Shown: piece by piece, positions 15,912 through 22,838 of the stretch
How the letters are laid out: each line of letters starts with the position of its first letter
Position numbering within the stretch: the first letter of the stretch is position 1
Source: Candidatus Elulimicrobium sp.
Lineage (GTDB): Bacteria > Patescibacteriota > Minisyncoccia > Moranbacterales > UBA9337
Assembly: GCA_020722485.1 (NCBI GenBank)
Contig: DYKS01000006.1
Span: 1-22,892 of the forward strand
Direction of reading: 5' to 3'
Length of the DNA stretch: 22,892 nucleotides
Position numbers and translations under genes: made by a program
Notes under the pieces: model-generated
Database searches by the model: none
What the model was told of the DNA's origin: nothing
What the model saw: only the letters and a program-made list of their open reading frames with translations

Positions 15912-16865
15912 TTAGAATATTTTTATAATTTCGGAAAAATCGCCACTGCCGTTTTCCCAGTAACGAGTATCGGTTTGAACGTTAAAACCTTTCCAAATTG
16001 TCTCTGAAAAATTTTCCCTTTGTATTCGCGCGATACCCCAACGACCATTGTTATGAATGCGAGAATTACCAATGTCAATAATTCCCGGTTTTCCATAAGC
16101 GTTAATTTCAATTCCTTCTCTTTTATTTTGGCGATAAGTATTTTTTTTGCTCCAAATTTGAGAATTATCCAAAACCAATTTCAAACCGCTTTTTTCGTTT
16201 TTCTTAAAAATGTTTTTGTAAAGCCAAACTTTGCTTCCTTCTTGAAAAATTGCTCCGTCTCCTTCATTGTTCTGAATTAAACTTTCCGTTACGGATAATT
16301 TTCTTTTTTCCGAATAAATACCAGCGCGCCCATTATTTTCAATGATAGTTTTGGAAATACTAACCAGATACCTTTTATTAGTTTGAGACTCTTCAATATA
16401 AATTCCGTCTTTGCGATTATTAACGACACGGCAATCAACAATGGAAACCTTTTTGTTTTCTTGAATATAGATTCCGTGTTCACCTTTTTCCACAGTTACT
16501 CCGTCCAAGCGAGTTTGATCTTTCATACTGACGGTTGGGTTGTCATCATCGTCGGCTTTAATTATCACTTTATCCCGATTATCTCCATAAACTTGAACTC
16601 CTTTGGGAATAACGATATTTTCTCGATAAACGCCATCGGCGATATGCACTTCGGTATTTTCTTTCGCTTGAGAAAGCGCTTGAGAAATTGTTTGGTAGGG
16701 ATGCGCGACTGACCCATCTTGCGTGAAGCTGGAATTACAATCCACGTAAATTTTTTTACTTTCTTCGGCGCGAGAAAAAAATGGCGCCAAAAAAACAGCT
16801 AACAACAGAACAGTTCCTGTCATAGCTAACTTCCAATTTTGAGAAACTTTTCCAATTTTTTTCAT
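15912..16865 (-). CDS. Secreted right-handed parallel beta-helix protein
   Basis: The 317-residue protein starts with a signal peptide (basic MKKIGKVSQNWK, hydrophobic to about 30, likely cleaved after SRA near residue 33). The mature part has IYVDCNSSFTQDGSVAHPYQ, the DUF1565/NosD-like entry, then TISQALSQAKENTEVHIADG and repeated turns such as GVTVEKGEHGIYIQENKKVS, VVNNRKDGIYIEES, IIENNGRAGIYSEKRKLSV and RIHNNGRWGIARI. These are the rungs of a pectate-lyase-like beta-helix. Such proteins bind or cut polysaccharide; no catalytic triad can be assigned by eye. A good promoter lies 38 bases upstream. Secretion and location inside the glycan locus suggest action on the exported polymer. Confidence 0.85.
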   Translation of the reverse strand: MKKIGKVSQNWKLAMTGTVLLLAVFLAPFFSRAEESKKIYVDCNSSFTQDGSVAHPYQTISQALSQAKENTEVHIADGVYRENIVIPKGVQVYGDNRDKVIIKADDDDNPTVSMKDQTRLDGVTVEKGEHGIYIQENKKVSIVDCRVVNNRKDGIYIEESQTNKRYLVSISKTIIENNGRAGIYSEKRKLSVTESLIQNNEGDGAIFQEGSKVWLYKNIFKKNEKSGLKLVLDNSQIWSKKNTYRQNKREGIEINAYGKPGIIDIGNSRIHNNGRWGIARIQRENFSETIWKGFNVQTDTRYWENGSGDFSEIIKIF

Positions 16866-16903
16866 TGTTTTAAAAATTTAAAAAATTAAAATTTTAACTT
16901 TTG

Positions 16904-16932
16904 ACTCTACCAAAAAAAACTTATTTTGTCAA
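16904..16932 (-). promoter_or_regulatory. Promoter of the beta-helix gene (motif copy A)
   Basis: On the minus strand a perfect TTGACA (16927-16932), a 17-bp spacer and TAGAGT (16904-16909). The -35 box lies inside the last codons of the upstream glycosyltransferase gene. The -10 region GGTAGAGT and a following AGTTAA are shared with the promoters at 19737-19765 and 22806-22834. Predicted start is about 32 bases before the ATG at 16865. Confidence 0.7.
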
Positions 16933-18159
16933 TAATTGGAAAATTTTTTCCAAAGTCGCGCCATATTGTTTGGCGTTATATTTTTCTCGCGCCGCTTGGC
17001 GAATTTTTTCCTCGTCAAATTTAATTTCACCACGAGAAATTTTTTCAATTGTTTCTTTTAGTTCTTCTTCATTTTCAGCTAAAAAACCATTAAAACCATT
17101 TTGAATAATTTCCGAATAAGCGCCGCTTTTAAAACCTAAAAATGGCTTACCGGCGGTAATTGCTTCCAACGCCACTAACCCGAAAGTTTCTGGCAAACGG
17201 GATCCGGAAATAATAAATCCAGAGTTTTTAATGTATTCTTCCAATTTTTTTGTGTCTAAAAATCCTAGATATTTTACATTTTTTCGCCCCTCAACATTCA
17301 AATCATCTTCCACTGATCCAGCCAAATATAATTGAAAAACATTCATATTTTCAAAAATATTCATTAGCCAATCCACGCCTTTCGCCCGAGAAATTCTTCC
17401 TAAATACAAACCATATTTTCCCCTCCCGTCATTTACTACATTACTATATAGTAATGTAGTATCTGCAAAATTATTTTTAGGTTCAGTTTGCGAAAAAAAA
17501 CTAAAATGCGGCAAAACTTTAATTTTCTTTTTATCAATTCCCCACTGAACCAAAATATTTTTTACGAACTCGCTCGGCGCGATATATAAATCAATATTTT
17601 TTTCATAAGTCTTTAAAATTTTATTGTGCCAATACATTTCCAACATCGCTAAAAAACTTTTTAAATAAGAATTTTTGACACATTTGTCTCGCAAACATTG
17701 CCAATATTTTCCTTCCTTGCAACCTTGATAAATTTTCCCGTTTAAATATAAATTATAATTAGGATTCACCAGTTTATAATCATGCACTGTAATTACAATC
17801 GGCAAATTTCTTTTTTTGATTTCAAAAAGAATTATCGGAGAAAGTTGATGATAAATGTTGTGAATATGAACTAAATCCGGCTGAAAATCATCTAAAATTT
17901 TATTAATTTTTCTTTTAGCTTCTATAGAATAAAACATTCTGCCAATGCCTTTTACTTTTTCCCAAAAAGAATAAGTGGAAGTATAACCCACCGGAGAAAG
18001 AAAATATTTTTCCCACTCGCTTTTTTCGTTTCGCGGATGCGCCATAGAGAAAACCGCCGTTTTGTGCCCGCGGCTTTCCAATAACTGAACGACATCTAAA
18101 AAATGCTTGTCCGCTCCGCCTTGAGGAAAATAAAATTTATTGATTTCTAAAATTTTCAT
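16921..18159 (-). CDS. GT4 family glycosyltransferase
   Basis: The 412-residue GT-B protein starts MKILEINKFYFPQGGADKHF, typical of GT4 enzymes whose N-terminal domain binds the acceptor. HIHNIYHQLSP and TVHDYKLVNPNY follow, with a small cysteine pair region (GCKEGKYWQCLRDKC). The donor domain shows YLGRISRAKGVDWLM and the EX7E motif in RLPETFGLVALEAITAGKP (about 324-342). The linker between the halves (around residues 233-245) is encoded by a perfect 28-bp palindrome, which is unusual. It starts 3 bases after the polymerase-like gene stop, so the two are co-transcribed. Sugar specificity is unknown. Confidence 0.92.
   Translation of the reverse strand: MKILEINKFYFPQGGADKHFLDVVQLLESRGHKTAVFSMAHPRNEKSEWEKYFLSPVGYTSTYSFWEKVKGIGRMFYSIEAKRKINKILDDFQPDLVHIHNIYHQLSPIILFEIKKRNLPIVITVHDYKLVNPNYNLYLNGKIYQGCKEGKYWQCLRDKCVKNSYLKSFLAMLEMYWHNKILKTYEKNIDLYIAPSEFVKNILVQWGIDKKKIKVLPHFSFFSQTEPKNNFADTTLLYSNVVNDGRGKYGLYLGRISRAKGVDWLMNIFENMNVFQLYLAGSVEDDLNVEGRKNVKYLGFLDTKKLEEYIKNSGFIISGSRLPETFGLVALEAITAGKPFLGFKSGAYSEIIQNGFNGFLAENEEELKETIEKISRGEIKFDEEKIRQAAREKYNAKQYGATLEKIFQLLTK
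17434..17461. repeat. Perfect 28-bp palindrome inside the glycosyltransferase gene
   Basis: All 14 base pairs match from T17434/A17461 to the TA centre at 17447-17448; one arm reads TACTACATTACTAT. It encodes part of the interdomain linker (about TTLLYSNVV) of the glycosyltransferase. Confidence 0.9.
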
Positions 18160-18162
18160 AGA

Positions 18163-19704
18163 TTAAAATTTCATTCCCGCTTTCATAAGCCCCAAATTGA
18201 GCCAGAAAAATATTCCCAATAAATTAGTTTCCAGATAAGGTTGAAATTGAAAAATGATTAACTGAAAAATTAAAATGGTTAAAGTGGCAGGCAGAACAAA
18301 ATTCGTTTGATTAGTCTTAATTTTTTTCCATACTTCTTTGAAGGAAAACCAGACAAACAATCCCAGCGCGCCTAAACCCCAAATTCCGGTTTGCGCAAAA
18401 AGCGACAAAAAAGAATTATGCAAACTTCGCGCTTCCACCGCGTCAACATATCCATTCATTTCTATAAAAATTTTTTTCCCCAATCCCATCGCTCTCCAAG
18501 GATTTTTCCGATATTCTTTACCAGCCGCTTTCCACGCTATTTCTCGCCAAGCAATGCTGGAATCTTCAAAATTAGAAAGAGAAACCGCTCGTTCTCTCAA
18601 AACTTGCGCGCCAGTGGCAAATTCGCGACTGATATTGGAATATGGAACTAGCCAAGATAAATAAAAAACAAATGTTCCCAATGTCACGATTATTAGTAAA
18701 TAATGAAAAAAAATCTTTTTTAGCGCTATTTTTCTTTCGCGAGAAAGTATAAAAAACAATAAAATTAAAGAGAAAAAAAGACCAATCCACAAATGACGCA
18801 TCATCGATCCAACAATTCCGATTATCCAAAAAGGAAGCAACAACCAAAACCATCTAGAAAAATTATTTTTTTGAAAAACCAACCAAACCAAAGAAAAAAT
18901 AAGCGCTAATGAAAGATAATAAGCGTGAGGAAACGCCAAAATTCTAATTCCCGCGGTAGAAAGCGGAGTGTATTCGCTCCACAACCCTTCGCCGCGAACA
19001 ACGCCGATGAAAATAAAGACAATAATTCCTATCGCTCCTGCCAAAGCGAATTTCAGAAATCGCGCCCAATGCGCTTCTTTATTTAGTAAAAATATAACTA
19101 CAAAATACAACAACGAATAAAATCCGTAATTTTTCAAACTACTAAAAGCCAGTGAAAAATTTCCGCCCCAAATAATAACGCTTGTCAAAAAATAAATTAT
19201 TATAACTCCGATAAAAGCAATTAAATAAAAACTTGCTTTATCTTTTTTGAATTTCAAAAAAATTTGGCGAGGAAAAACAAATGAGAAAAAACGAAAAGAA
19301 AAAATTTTTCTATTATTTTTTTCTTTGGAAAAATTAGAGTTTTGTTTTAATAAAAAAAATGGTTTTTTAACTTTTCGTGAAAAAAATATTTTTTCAAAAA
19401 TAATCCCCGCTAAAATCCCCGCTAAAATTATATCCAGTGAATAAAGTTTATATTCATTGCGATCAATAACAATCGGATTTAGAGTAAAAAATCTTTCAAA
19501 AATAAAAGTTAGAAAAACAAGAGCATATAATCCGCTTCGAGGATAAAAAAAAGCTATCAAAAAAGCGATTATTATTACCACTAAAAAAAGTGGAAAAATA
19601 AAACCAGAGACGAAATTAGCCAGAATAGAAAAAGAAACCAGCGCAACAATAAAAACCGCGCTTATAGTTTCAATATCAAATTTTTTAAATTTTACTTGAT
19701 TCAT
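18163..19704 (-). CDS. O-antigen ligase/polymerase-like membrane protein
   Basis: The chosen ATG (19702-19704) gives 513 residues starting MNQVKFKKFDIETI. A longer frame starts at 19746, but its first codons overlap the promoter at 19737-19765 and would lie upstream of the predicted transcript start. The protein has many hydrophobic helices (about 10-12) and a large loop with EDSSIAWREIAWKAAGKEYR and EARSLHNSFLSLFAQTGIWG, matching the Wzy_C/WaaL pattern in which a histidine-bearing HNSFL segment precedes a helix starting with a glycine-rich turn. Family members join or polymerise lipid-linked glycans outside the membrane. The glycosyltransferase gene follows after 3 bases. Ligase and polymerase cannot be told apart from sequence. 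Confidence 0.85.
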   Translation of the reverse strand: MNQVKFKKFDIETISAVFIVALVSFSILANFVSGFIFPLFLVVIIIAFLIAFFYPRSGLYALVFLTFIFERFFTLNPIVIDRNEYKLYSLDIILAGILAGIIFEKIFFSRKVKKPFFLLKQNSNFSKEKNNRKIFSFRFFSFVFPRQIFLKFKKDKASFYLIAFIGVIIIYFLTSVIIWGGNFSLAFSSLKNYGFYSLLYFVVIFLLNKEAHWARFLKFALAGAIGIIVFIFIGVVRGEGLWSEYTPLSTAGIRILAFPHAYYLSLALIFSLVWLVFQKNNFSRWFWLLLPFWIIGIVGSMMRHLWIGLFFSLILLFFILSRERKIALKKIFFHYLLIIVTLGTFVFYLSWLVPYSNISREFATGAQVLRERAVSLSNFEDSSIAWREIAWKAAGKEYRKNPWRAMGLGKKIFIEMNGYVDAVEARSLHNSFLSLFAQTGIWGLGALGLFVWFSFKEVWKKIKTNQTNFVLPATLTILIFQLIIFQFQPYLETNLLGIFFWLNLGLMKAGMKF

Positions 19705-19712
19705 TTTTAAAG

Positions 19713-19762
19713 TTAAAAAAATTAATTTAACTGTAAACTCTACCACATTTCCGAAAAAAAAT
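19713..19762. repeat. Direct repeat, copy 1 of 2
   Basis: This stretch is almost identical to 22783-22831: about 50 bases with one single-base length difference in an A-run and two substitutions. The core on the plus strand is ACTGTAAACTCTACCA, followed by ATTTCCGAAAAAAAAT. It contains the promoter upstream of the polymerase-like gene and the T-tract of the terminator at 19764-19795. Confidence 0.9.
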
Positions 19763-19765
19763 CAA
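19737..19765 (-). promoter_or_regulatory. Promoter of the polymerase-like gene (motif copy B)
   Basis: On the minus strand TTGATT (19760-19765), a 17-bp spacer and TAGAGT (19737-19742) with GG just before it and AGTTAA after it. The same -10 block occurs at 16904 and 22806. The predicted start is near 19730, leaving a leader of about 26 bases before the ATG at 19704. Confidence 0.6.
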
Positions 19766-19795
19766 GCCTCGACTCATTGCTATAAGTCGAGGCTT
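19764..19795 (-). terminator. Rho-independent terminator of the three-gene block
   Basis: A perfect 11-bp stem (19764-19774 AAGCCTCGACT with 19785-19795) and 10-base loop, followed on the minus strand by GATTTTTTTT. It lies 12 bases after the stop of the small secreted protein gene. Its T-tract belongs to the direct repeat. Confidence 0.92.
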
Positions 19796-19807
19796 GTGCG
19801 GAAATTA

Positions 19808-20197
19808 TTATTTCTCTATGAGTATGAGGAAACAACATCCGTTATCATTAGAGCAATCTAATCCTATTCCCTTCCCAAAAAAAGAAGGGGGATCAGCAGC
19901 CATTTCTGGCACCAAAAGAACATATTTTCCGTTGTTAAATCTAAAATTGAATCTCCTTCCTTTATTTAAATCAATTGCAAATTCGTTTTTTGAACCTGAT
20001 AAATTCAGGTGTTTAATTCCTTCGTAGGAGTAGAACTCTATATCAGTGGGGACAACCCCACTGATTTTTATAATGGCTTTATTTTTATCAACCACAGCTG
20101 AGACACAAGTCCCCTTGGGGGGGAGCTCTGCCTCCGCAAAAGCAAAAGCAGTACTAAAAATAATAAAAACAATCGACAATATCAGTTTCATTATCAT
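19808..20197 (-). CDS. Small secreted protein of unknown function
   Basis: The 129-residue protein has an N-terminal signal peptide (MIMKLILSIVFIIFSTAFAF, cleavage likely after AFA near residue 21). The mature part is about 108 residues, rich in short beta-strand patterns (CVSAVVDKNKAIIKISGV, GIKHLNLSGSKNEFAIDL, RRFNFRFNNGKYVLLVPE) with Cys31, Cys115, Cys121 and Cys122, so disulfides are possible. I recognise no family. The first ATG is chosen because AGGAGG lies 9 bases upstream; the later Met3 is less well spaced. It overlaps the LysM/barrel gene by 44 bases and is followed by a strong terminator, so it is the last gene of the three-gene operon. Confidence 0.8.
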   Translation of the reverse strand: MIMKLILSIVFIIFSTAFAFAEAELPPKGTCVSAVVDKNKAIIKISGVVPTDIEFYSYEGIKHLNLSGSKNEFAIDLNKGRRFNFRFNNGKYVLLVPEMAADPPSFFGKGIGLDCSNDNGCCFLILIEK

Positions 20198-21707
20198 TGT
20201 AAATCCCTCCTTTTTTTATTCTTTTAATCACTTCATTATCGACTTTTTTAATACGTCTCATCCTACTTTTTCTATCCCATTCTCTAAATATCCCTCCTAA
20301 TTCCAACCGGACAAATCCGCCGATGGTAGTTAAATCACTAGCGGAGTATCCGTTGTAAGCAGAGGTTATTCCGAATGGAAAGAAAGAGACCCATGGACCA
20401 AACATCAGGGCTTCTTTATAGCGAGCTTCTAATTGAGCTCGCAGGCCCGTTAGATCATCCCATCCTTGATAGAATATCCCAAAAGCACCACGCACTTGCC
20501 AATCATTATTTATTTTTCTTTGGACAAATGCATTAGCGCCTAAAGTCATCCTATTGGATGGTTTATCTCCACTCCAAGTGGAGTTGATATGACGATCGAG
20601 TGCGAACCAGGTTTCACCTGTCACACCCCAAATCCATCTTTCGCTTTCGGCACGTGTATACTCAGTATAAAAACCGAGCTTCACGTTATTTTGACTCATA
20701 GAATAGCCCAATTTATTTGAGCCATTCATCTCCTCCCAGGCAAGACGTAGTTTACCTTGCCATTGCCAGGGTTTTCCCCTAGAGGAGATATATTTTAATC
20801 CAATTTGGGGACCGATTCCTTTTTCATCCCAAGAATAGGATGAAAGTTTGGAATTCCCCTCCGAATACATTCCATAAATCCCGACCCCGGGGCTCCATCC
20901 ATCCGCCATTTGGCAGACGTATTTTTTTCGTAACCATGTCATATACTCTCCGTAATAACCATGTCCTTCGGCCAGGTTATTACCCCATATATATGCGCCG
21001 ACTATCGGCTCATGTTCCACCCCTAATTCTGTTTTCAATTTGGGGATAGTGGCTGTCGGAATTTCGGATATACCTTTCAATGAAGATGATGGTGAAGATA
21101 TATCAGAAACAACAGGTGCCGCTGGAATAGAAATCTCCTCTGCTGGTCGGCACCAGTTGCCACACAATAAGACCTTTTTTAGGATATATTTTTTTCCGCC
21201 CTTCTCGGCGGTATAAACCCTTGCTGCTAATAGCCGCTGGGGATCTTCCCACGCAGCTATTGTGTGCCTTACTCTGCTTTTACCAAAAACCATTAAGAAC
21301 TTATCGTCATTACGGATGTTACCCCACTCAAAAATATTATTCTGAATTTTTTTGCGGAAAACATCTCTTACATCTTCTGGATAATCCAGAAGTCTTAATG
21401 CCGTATCTAAGGATCCAGTGTATTTTTCACCTCCCGGATATCGGTAATAAAACGTATCCACCGCTTTTTTCCGTGGTGAATTTTTCTTTTTATTATCATT
21501 TTCCTGAACGATTAATTTCTGTCCAGGATAAATACAATTATAATTGGAAATTTTATTGACGACAGCAAGCGTGCGCCAATTAATTCCCAATCTACTTCCA
21601 ATTTTAGAAAGACAATCGCCCTTTTGGACTATGTACTCTCCAGCAAACGCAGTCCCATTGAAAGCCAGGACTGCTAAATAACAAAATAGCAAGAATAATC
21701 TTTTCAT
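20154..21707 (-). CDS. LysM protein with predicted C-terminal beta-barrel
   Basis: The 517-residue protein has a signal peptide (1-22, ending TAFAG), then one LysM domain (about 24-67: YIVQKGDCLSKIGSRLGINW and YPGQKLIVQ), which binds peptidoglycan or chitin-type glycans. Residues about 85-190 form an unrecognised domain with FGKSRVRHTIAAWED and LCGNWCRP. A Pro/Ser-rich linker (190-225) follows. Residues about 233-476 show repeated amphipathic strands rich in Trp, Tyr and Gly, such as PIVGAYIWGN, GPQIGLKYIS, WQGKLRLAWEE, NVKLGFYTEY, WIWGVTGETWFAL and TIGGFVRLELGG, which looks like an outer-membrane beta-barrel. It starts 3 bases after the lipoprotein gene, with GAGGTG as SD. The C-terminal tail is basic. 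A Gram-negative origin is inferred; the function is unknown. Confidence 0.8.
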   Translation of the reverse strand: MKRLFLLFCYLAVLAFNGTAFAGEYIVQKGDCLSKIGSRLGINWRTLAVVNKISNYNCIYPGQKLIVQENDNKKKNSPRKKAVDTFYYRYPGGEKYTGSLDTALRLLDYPEDVRDVFRKKIQNNIFEWGNIRNDDKFLMVFGKSRVRHTIAAWEDPQRLLAARVYTAEKGGKKYILKKVLLCGNWCRPAEEISIPAAPVVSDISSPSSSLKGISEIPTATIPKLKTELGVEHEPIVGAYIWGNNLAEGHGYYGEYMTWLRKKYVCQMADGWSPGVGIYGMYSEGNSKLSSYSWDEKGIGPQIGLKYISSRGKPWQWQGKLRLAWEEMNGSNKLGYSMSQNNVKLGFYTEYTRAESERWIWGVTGETWFALDRHINSTWSGDKPSNRMTLGANAFVQRKINNDWQVRGAFGIFYQGWDDLTGLRAQLEARYKEALMFGPWVSFFPFGITSAYNGYSASDLTTIGGFVRLELGGIFREWDRKSRMRRIKKVDNEVIKRIKKGGIYNDNETDIVDCFYYF

Positions 21708-21710
21708 TTT

Positions 21711-22616
21711 TCACCTCAGTGTAGGTATTAATGCAGCGTTCACTAGATTGATTTTTTCAATCAAACGCTGTTTCAATTTTAACGCATACTCTATAATCAG
21801 CCCCATAGTTCTACGGGATGGAAGCTGAGATGTATAATCCCATCCCAATGAAGGAGTGTTGGCAGAATGAAAGATATCCAAACCCACTCCTACTGCCGTA
21901 GCAATAGGATCCATATAGATCCCACACTTTTCGGCAAAAATCATTTTCTCGTAAAAGTTATACGCTGGATTGATACCAGCAATTTCTCTTATTTCTTCTT
22001 CCTTTACGGGAGAGAGGAAAATTCCTTTTTTTGTTTCGTAAGCATTCCACGAACGAAACGTTGCCAAAACTTTTTCTTTATCAGTTGAACTAAAAAATGA
22101 AATTGGCGATGCTCCGTTTTTAACAATAAACTCACGGAGATATTGTGGATCGTTCAATAGTTTTCCGCGATCCTTGATCTTGATCTCCTCTCCATGTGGA
22201 TTATATGCATATTCCACAAGAGTGGACAATACCAACATACGACAATCTCTTTTACAACGACCGTCTATAAGATAAGTAAAGACGAAGCGACCGGAAAAAT
22301 CTATCCCGGAGAATAATGCTTCCCCGAGATAAACATTTTTTCCATCATCAGACGCGACCACTCTCCAACGAATCCTTCCCGGATAATATTCCCCAAAAAG
22401 AATATCAGGGAAAACGCCCGTGGAAATACAAACCTCATCCAAAGAACTTTCAGGAATCCCTAATGTTTCAAAGGGTTCCAATAAAATATTAACAGTCTTT
22501 GGGTTATGGCCTAAATCTGAATTACTTAGCGCTAGGTCTATTTTTGGAGCACATCCAGCGCAGCCAGTTAACAATAATGCAAAAACAAAACTTGCGATAC
22601 TCATCCTCATCTCCAT
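21711..22616 (-). CDS. Predicted lipoprotein of unknown function
   Basis: The 301-residue protein has a lipoprotein signal: MEMRMSIASFVFALLLTGCA with lipobox LTGC and Cys19 as the lipid-bearing residue; a second Cys22 lies just after. The rest has alternating alpha and beta patterns (VNILLEPFETLGIPESS, GRIRWRVVASDDGKNVYLG, GRFVFTYLIDGRCKRDCRML, IATAVGVGLDIFHSANTPSL) and matches no family I know. The first ATG has a strong SD (GGAGGG, 8 bases upstream); Met3 and Met5 are less well placed. It is the first gene of the three-gene operon, 3 bases before the LysM/barrel gene. It may form a surface complex with that protein; this is an inference from operon order. Confidence 0.85.
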   Translation of the reverse strand: MEMRMSIASFVFALLLTGCAGCAPKIDLALSNSDLGHNPKTVNILLEPFETLGIPESSLDEVCISTGVFPDILFGEYYPGRIRWRVVASDDGKNVYLGEALFSGIDFSGRFVFTYLIDGRCKRDCRMLVLSTLVEYAYNPHGEEIKIKDRGKLLNDPQYLREFIVKNGASPISFFSSTDKEKVLATFRSWNAYETKKGIFLSPVKEEEIREIAGINPAYNFYEKMIFAEKCGIYMDPIATAVGVGLDIFHSANTPSLGWDYTSQLPSRRTMGLIIEYALKLKQRLIEKINLVNAALIPTLR

Positions 22617-22674
22617 CTTTCTTTCCCTCCGTATTTTTTAATTTTCAAGGTTCAGAGAACAAATTTGCGTTCTC

Positions 22675-22753
22675 AAAAAATTTTTAAACCAATAAAACGA
22701 CAAAAACCGCTCAAATCAATCGCGAACGATTCGCTTTTGTTTAAAAATTTTTT
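22675..22753. repeat. Inverted repeat in the leader of the lipoprotein operon
   Basis: A perfect 15-bp inverted repeat (22675-22689 AAAAAATTTTTAAAC and 22739-22753) encloses 49 bases. Inside, 22718-22731 forms a small hairpin whose minus-strand loop is TTCG on a 5-bp stem (AATCG/CGATT). A second hairpin, GAGAAC/GTTCTC (22655-22674), lies between this and the SD. All are within the predicted ~183-base leader. Confidence 0.65.
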
Positions 22754-22782
22754 CAAAAAACAAAATTTCAAAAATTTCCAAC

Positions 22783-22831
22783 TTAAAAAATTAACTTAAC
22801 TGTAAACTCTACCATATTTCCGAAAAAAAAT
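22783..22831. repeat. Direct repeat, copy 2 of 2
   Basis: Near-identical partner of 19713-19762 in the same orientation, about 3.07 kb away. The two copies bracket the three-gene block. It carries the same promoter-like core. Confidence 0.9.
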
Positions 22832-22834
22832 AAA
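22806..22834 (-). promoter_or_regulatory. Candidate promoter of the three-gene block (motif copy C)
   Basis: On the minus strand TTTATT (22829-22834), a 17-bp spacer and TAGAGT (22806-22811), with the same GG before and AGTTAA after as copies A and B. The -35 match is weaker. It lies about 190 bases upstream of the lipoprotein ATG. Confidence 0.5.
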
Positions 22835-22838
22835 ATTA

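Noticed and set aside
18572..18853. A 93-codon minus-strand frame within the O-antigen polymerase-like gene
   Set aside because: It lies in another frame of a well-supported membrane protein gene and shows no independent features.
19705..19746. Upstream ATG (19744-19746) as the start of the polymerase-like gene
   Set aside because: Its codons overlap the promoter spacer and -10 box and would precede the predicted transcript start; the ATG at 19702-19704 leads directly into the expected N-terminus.
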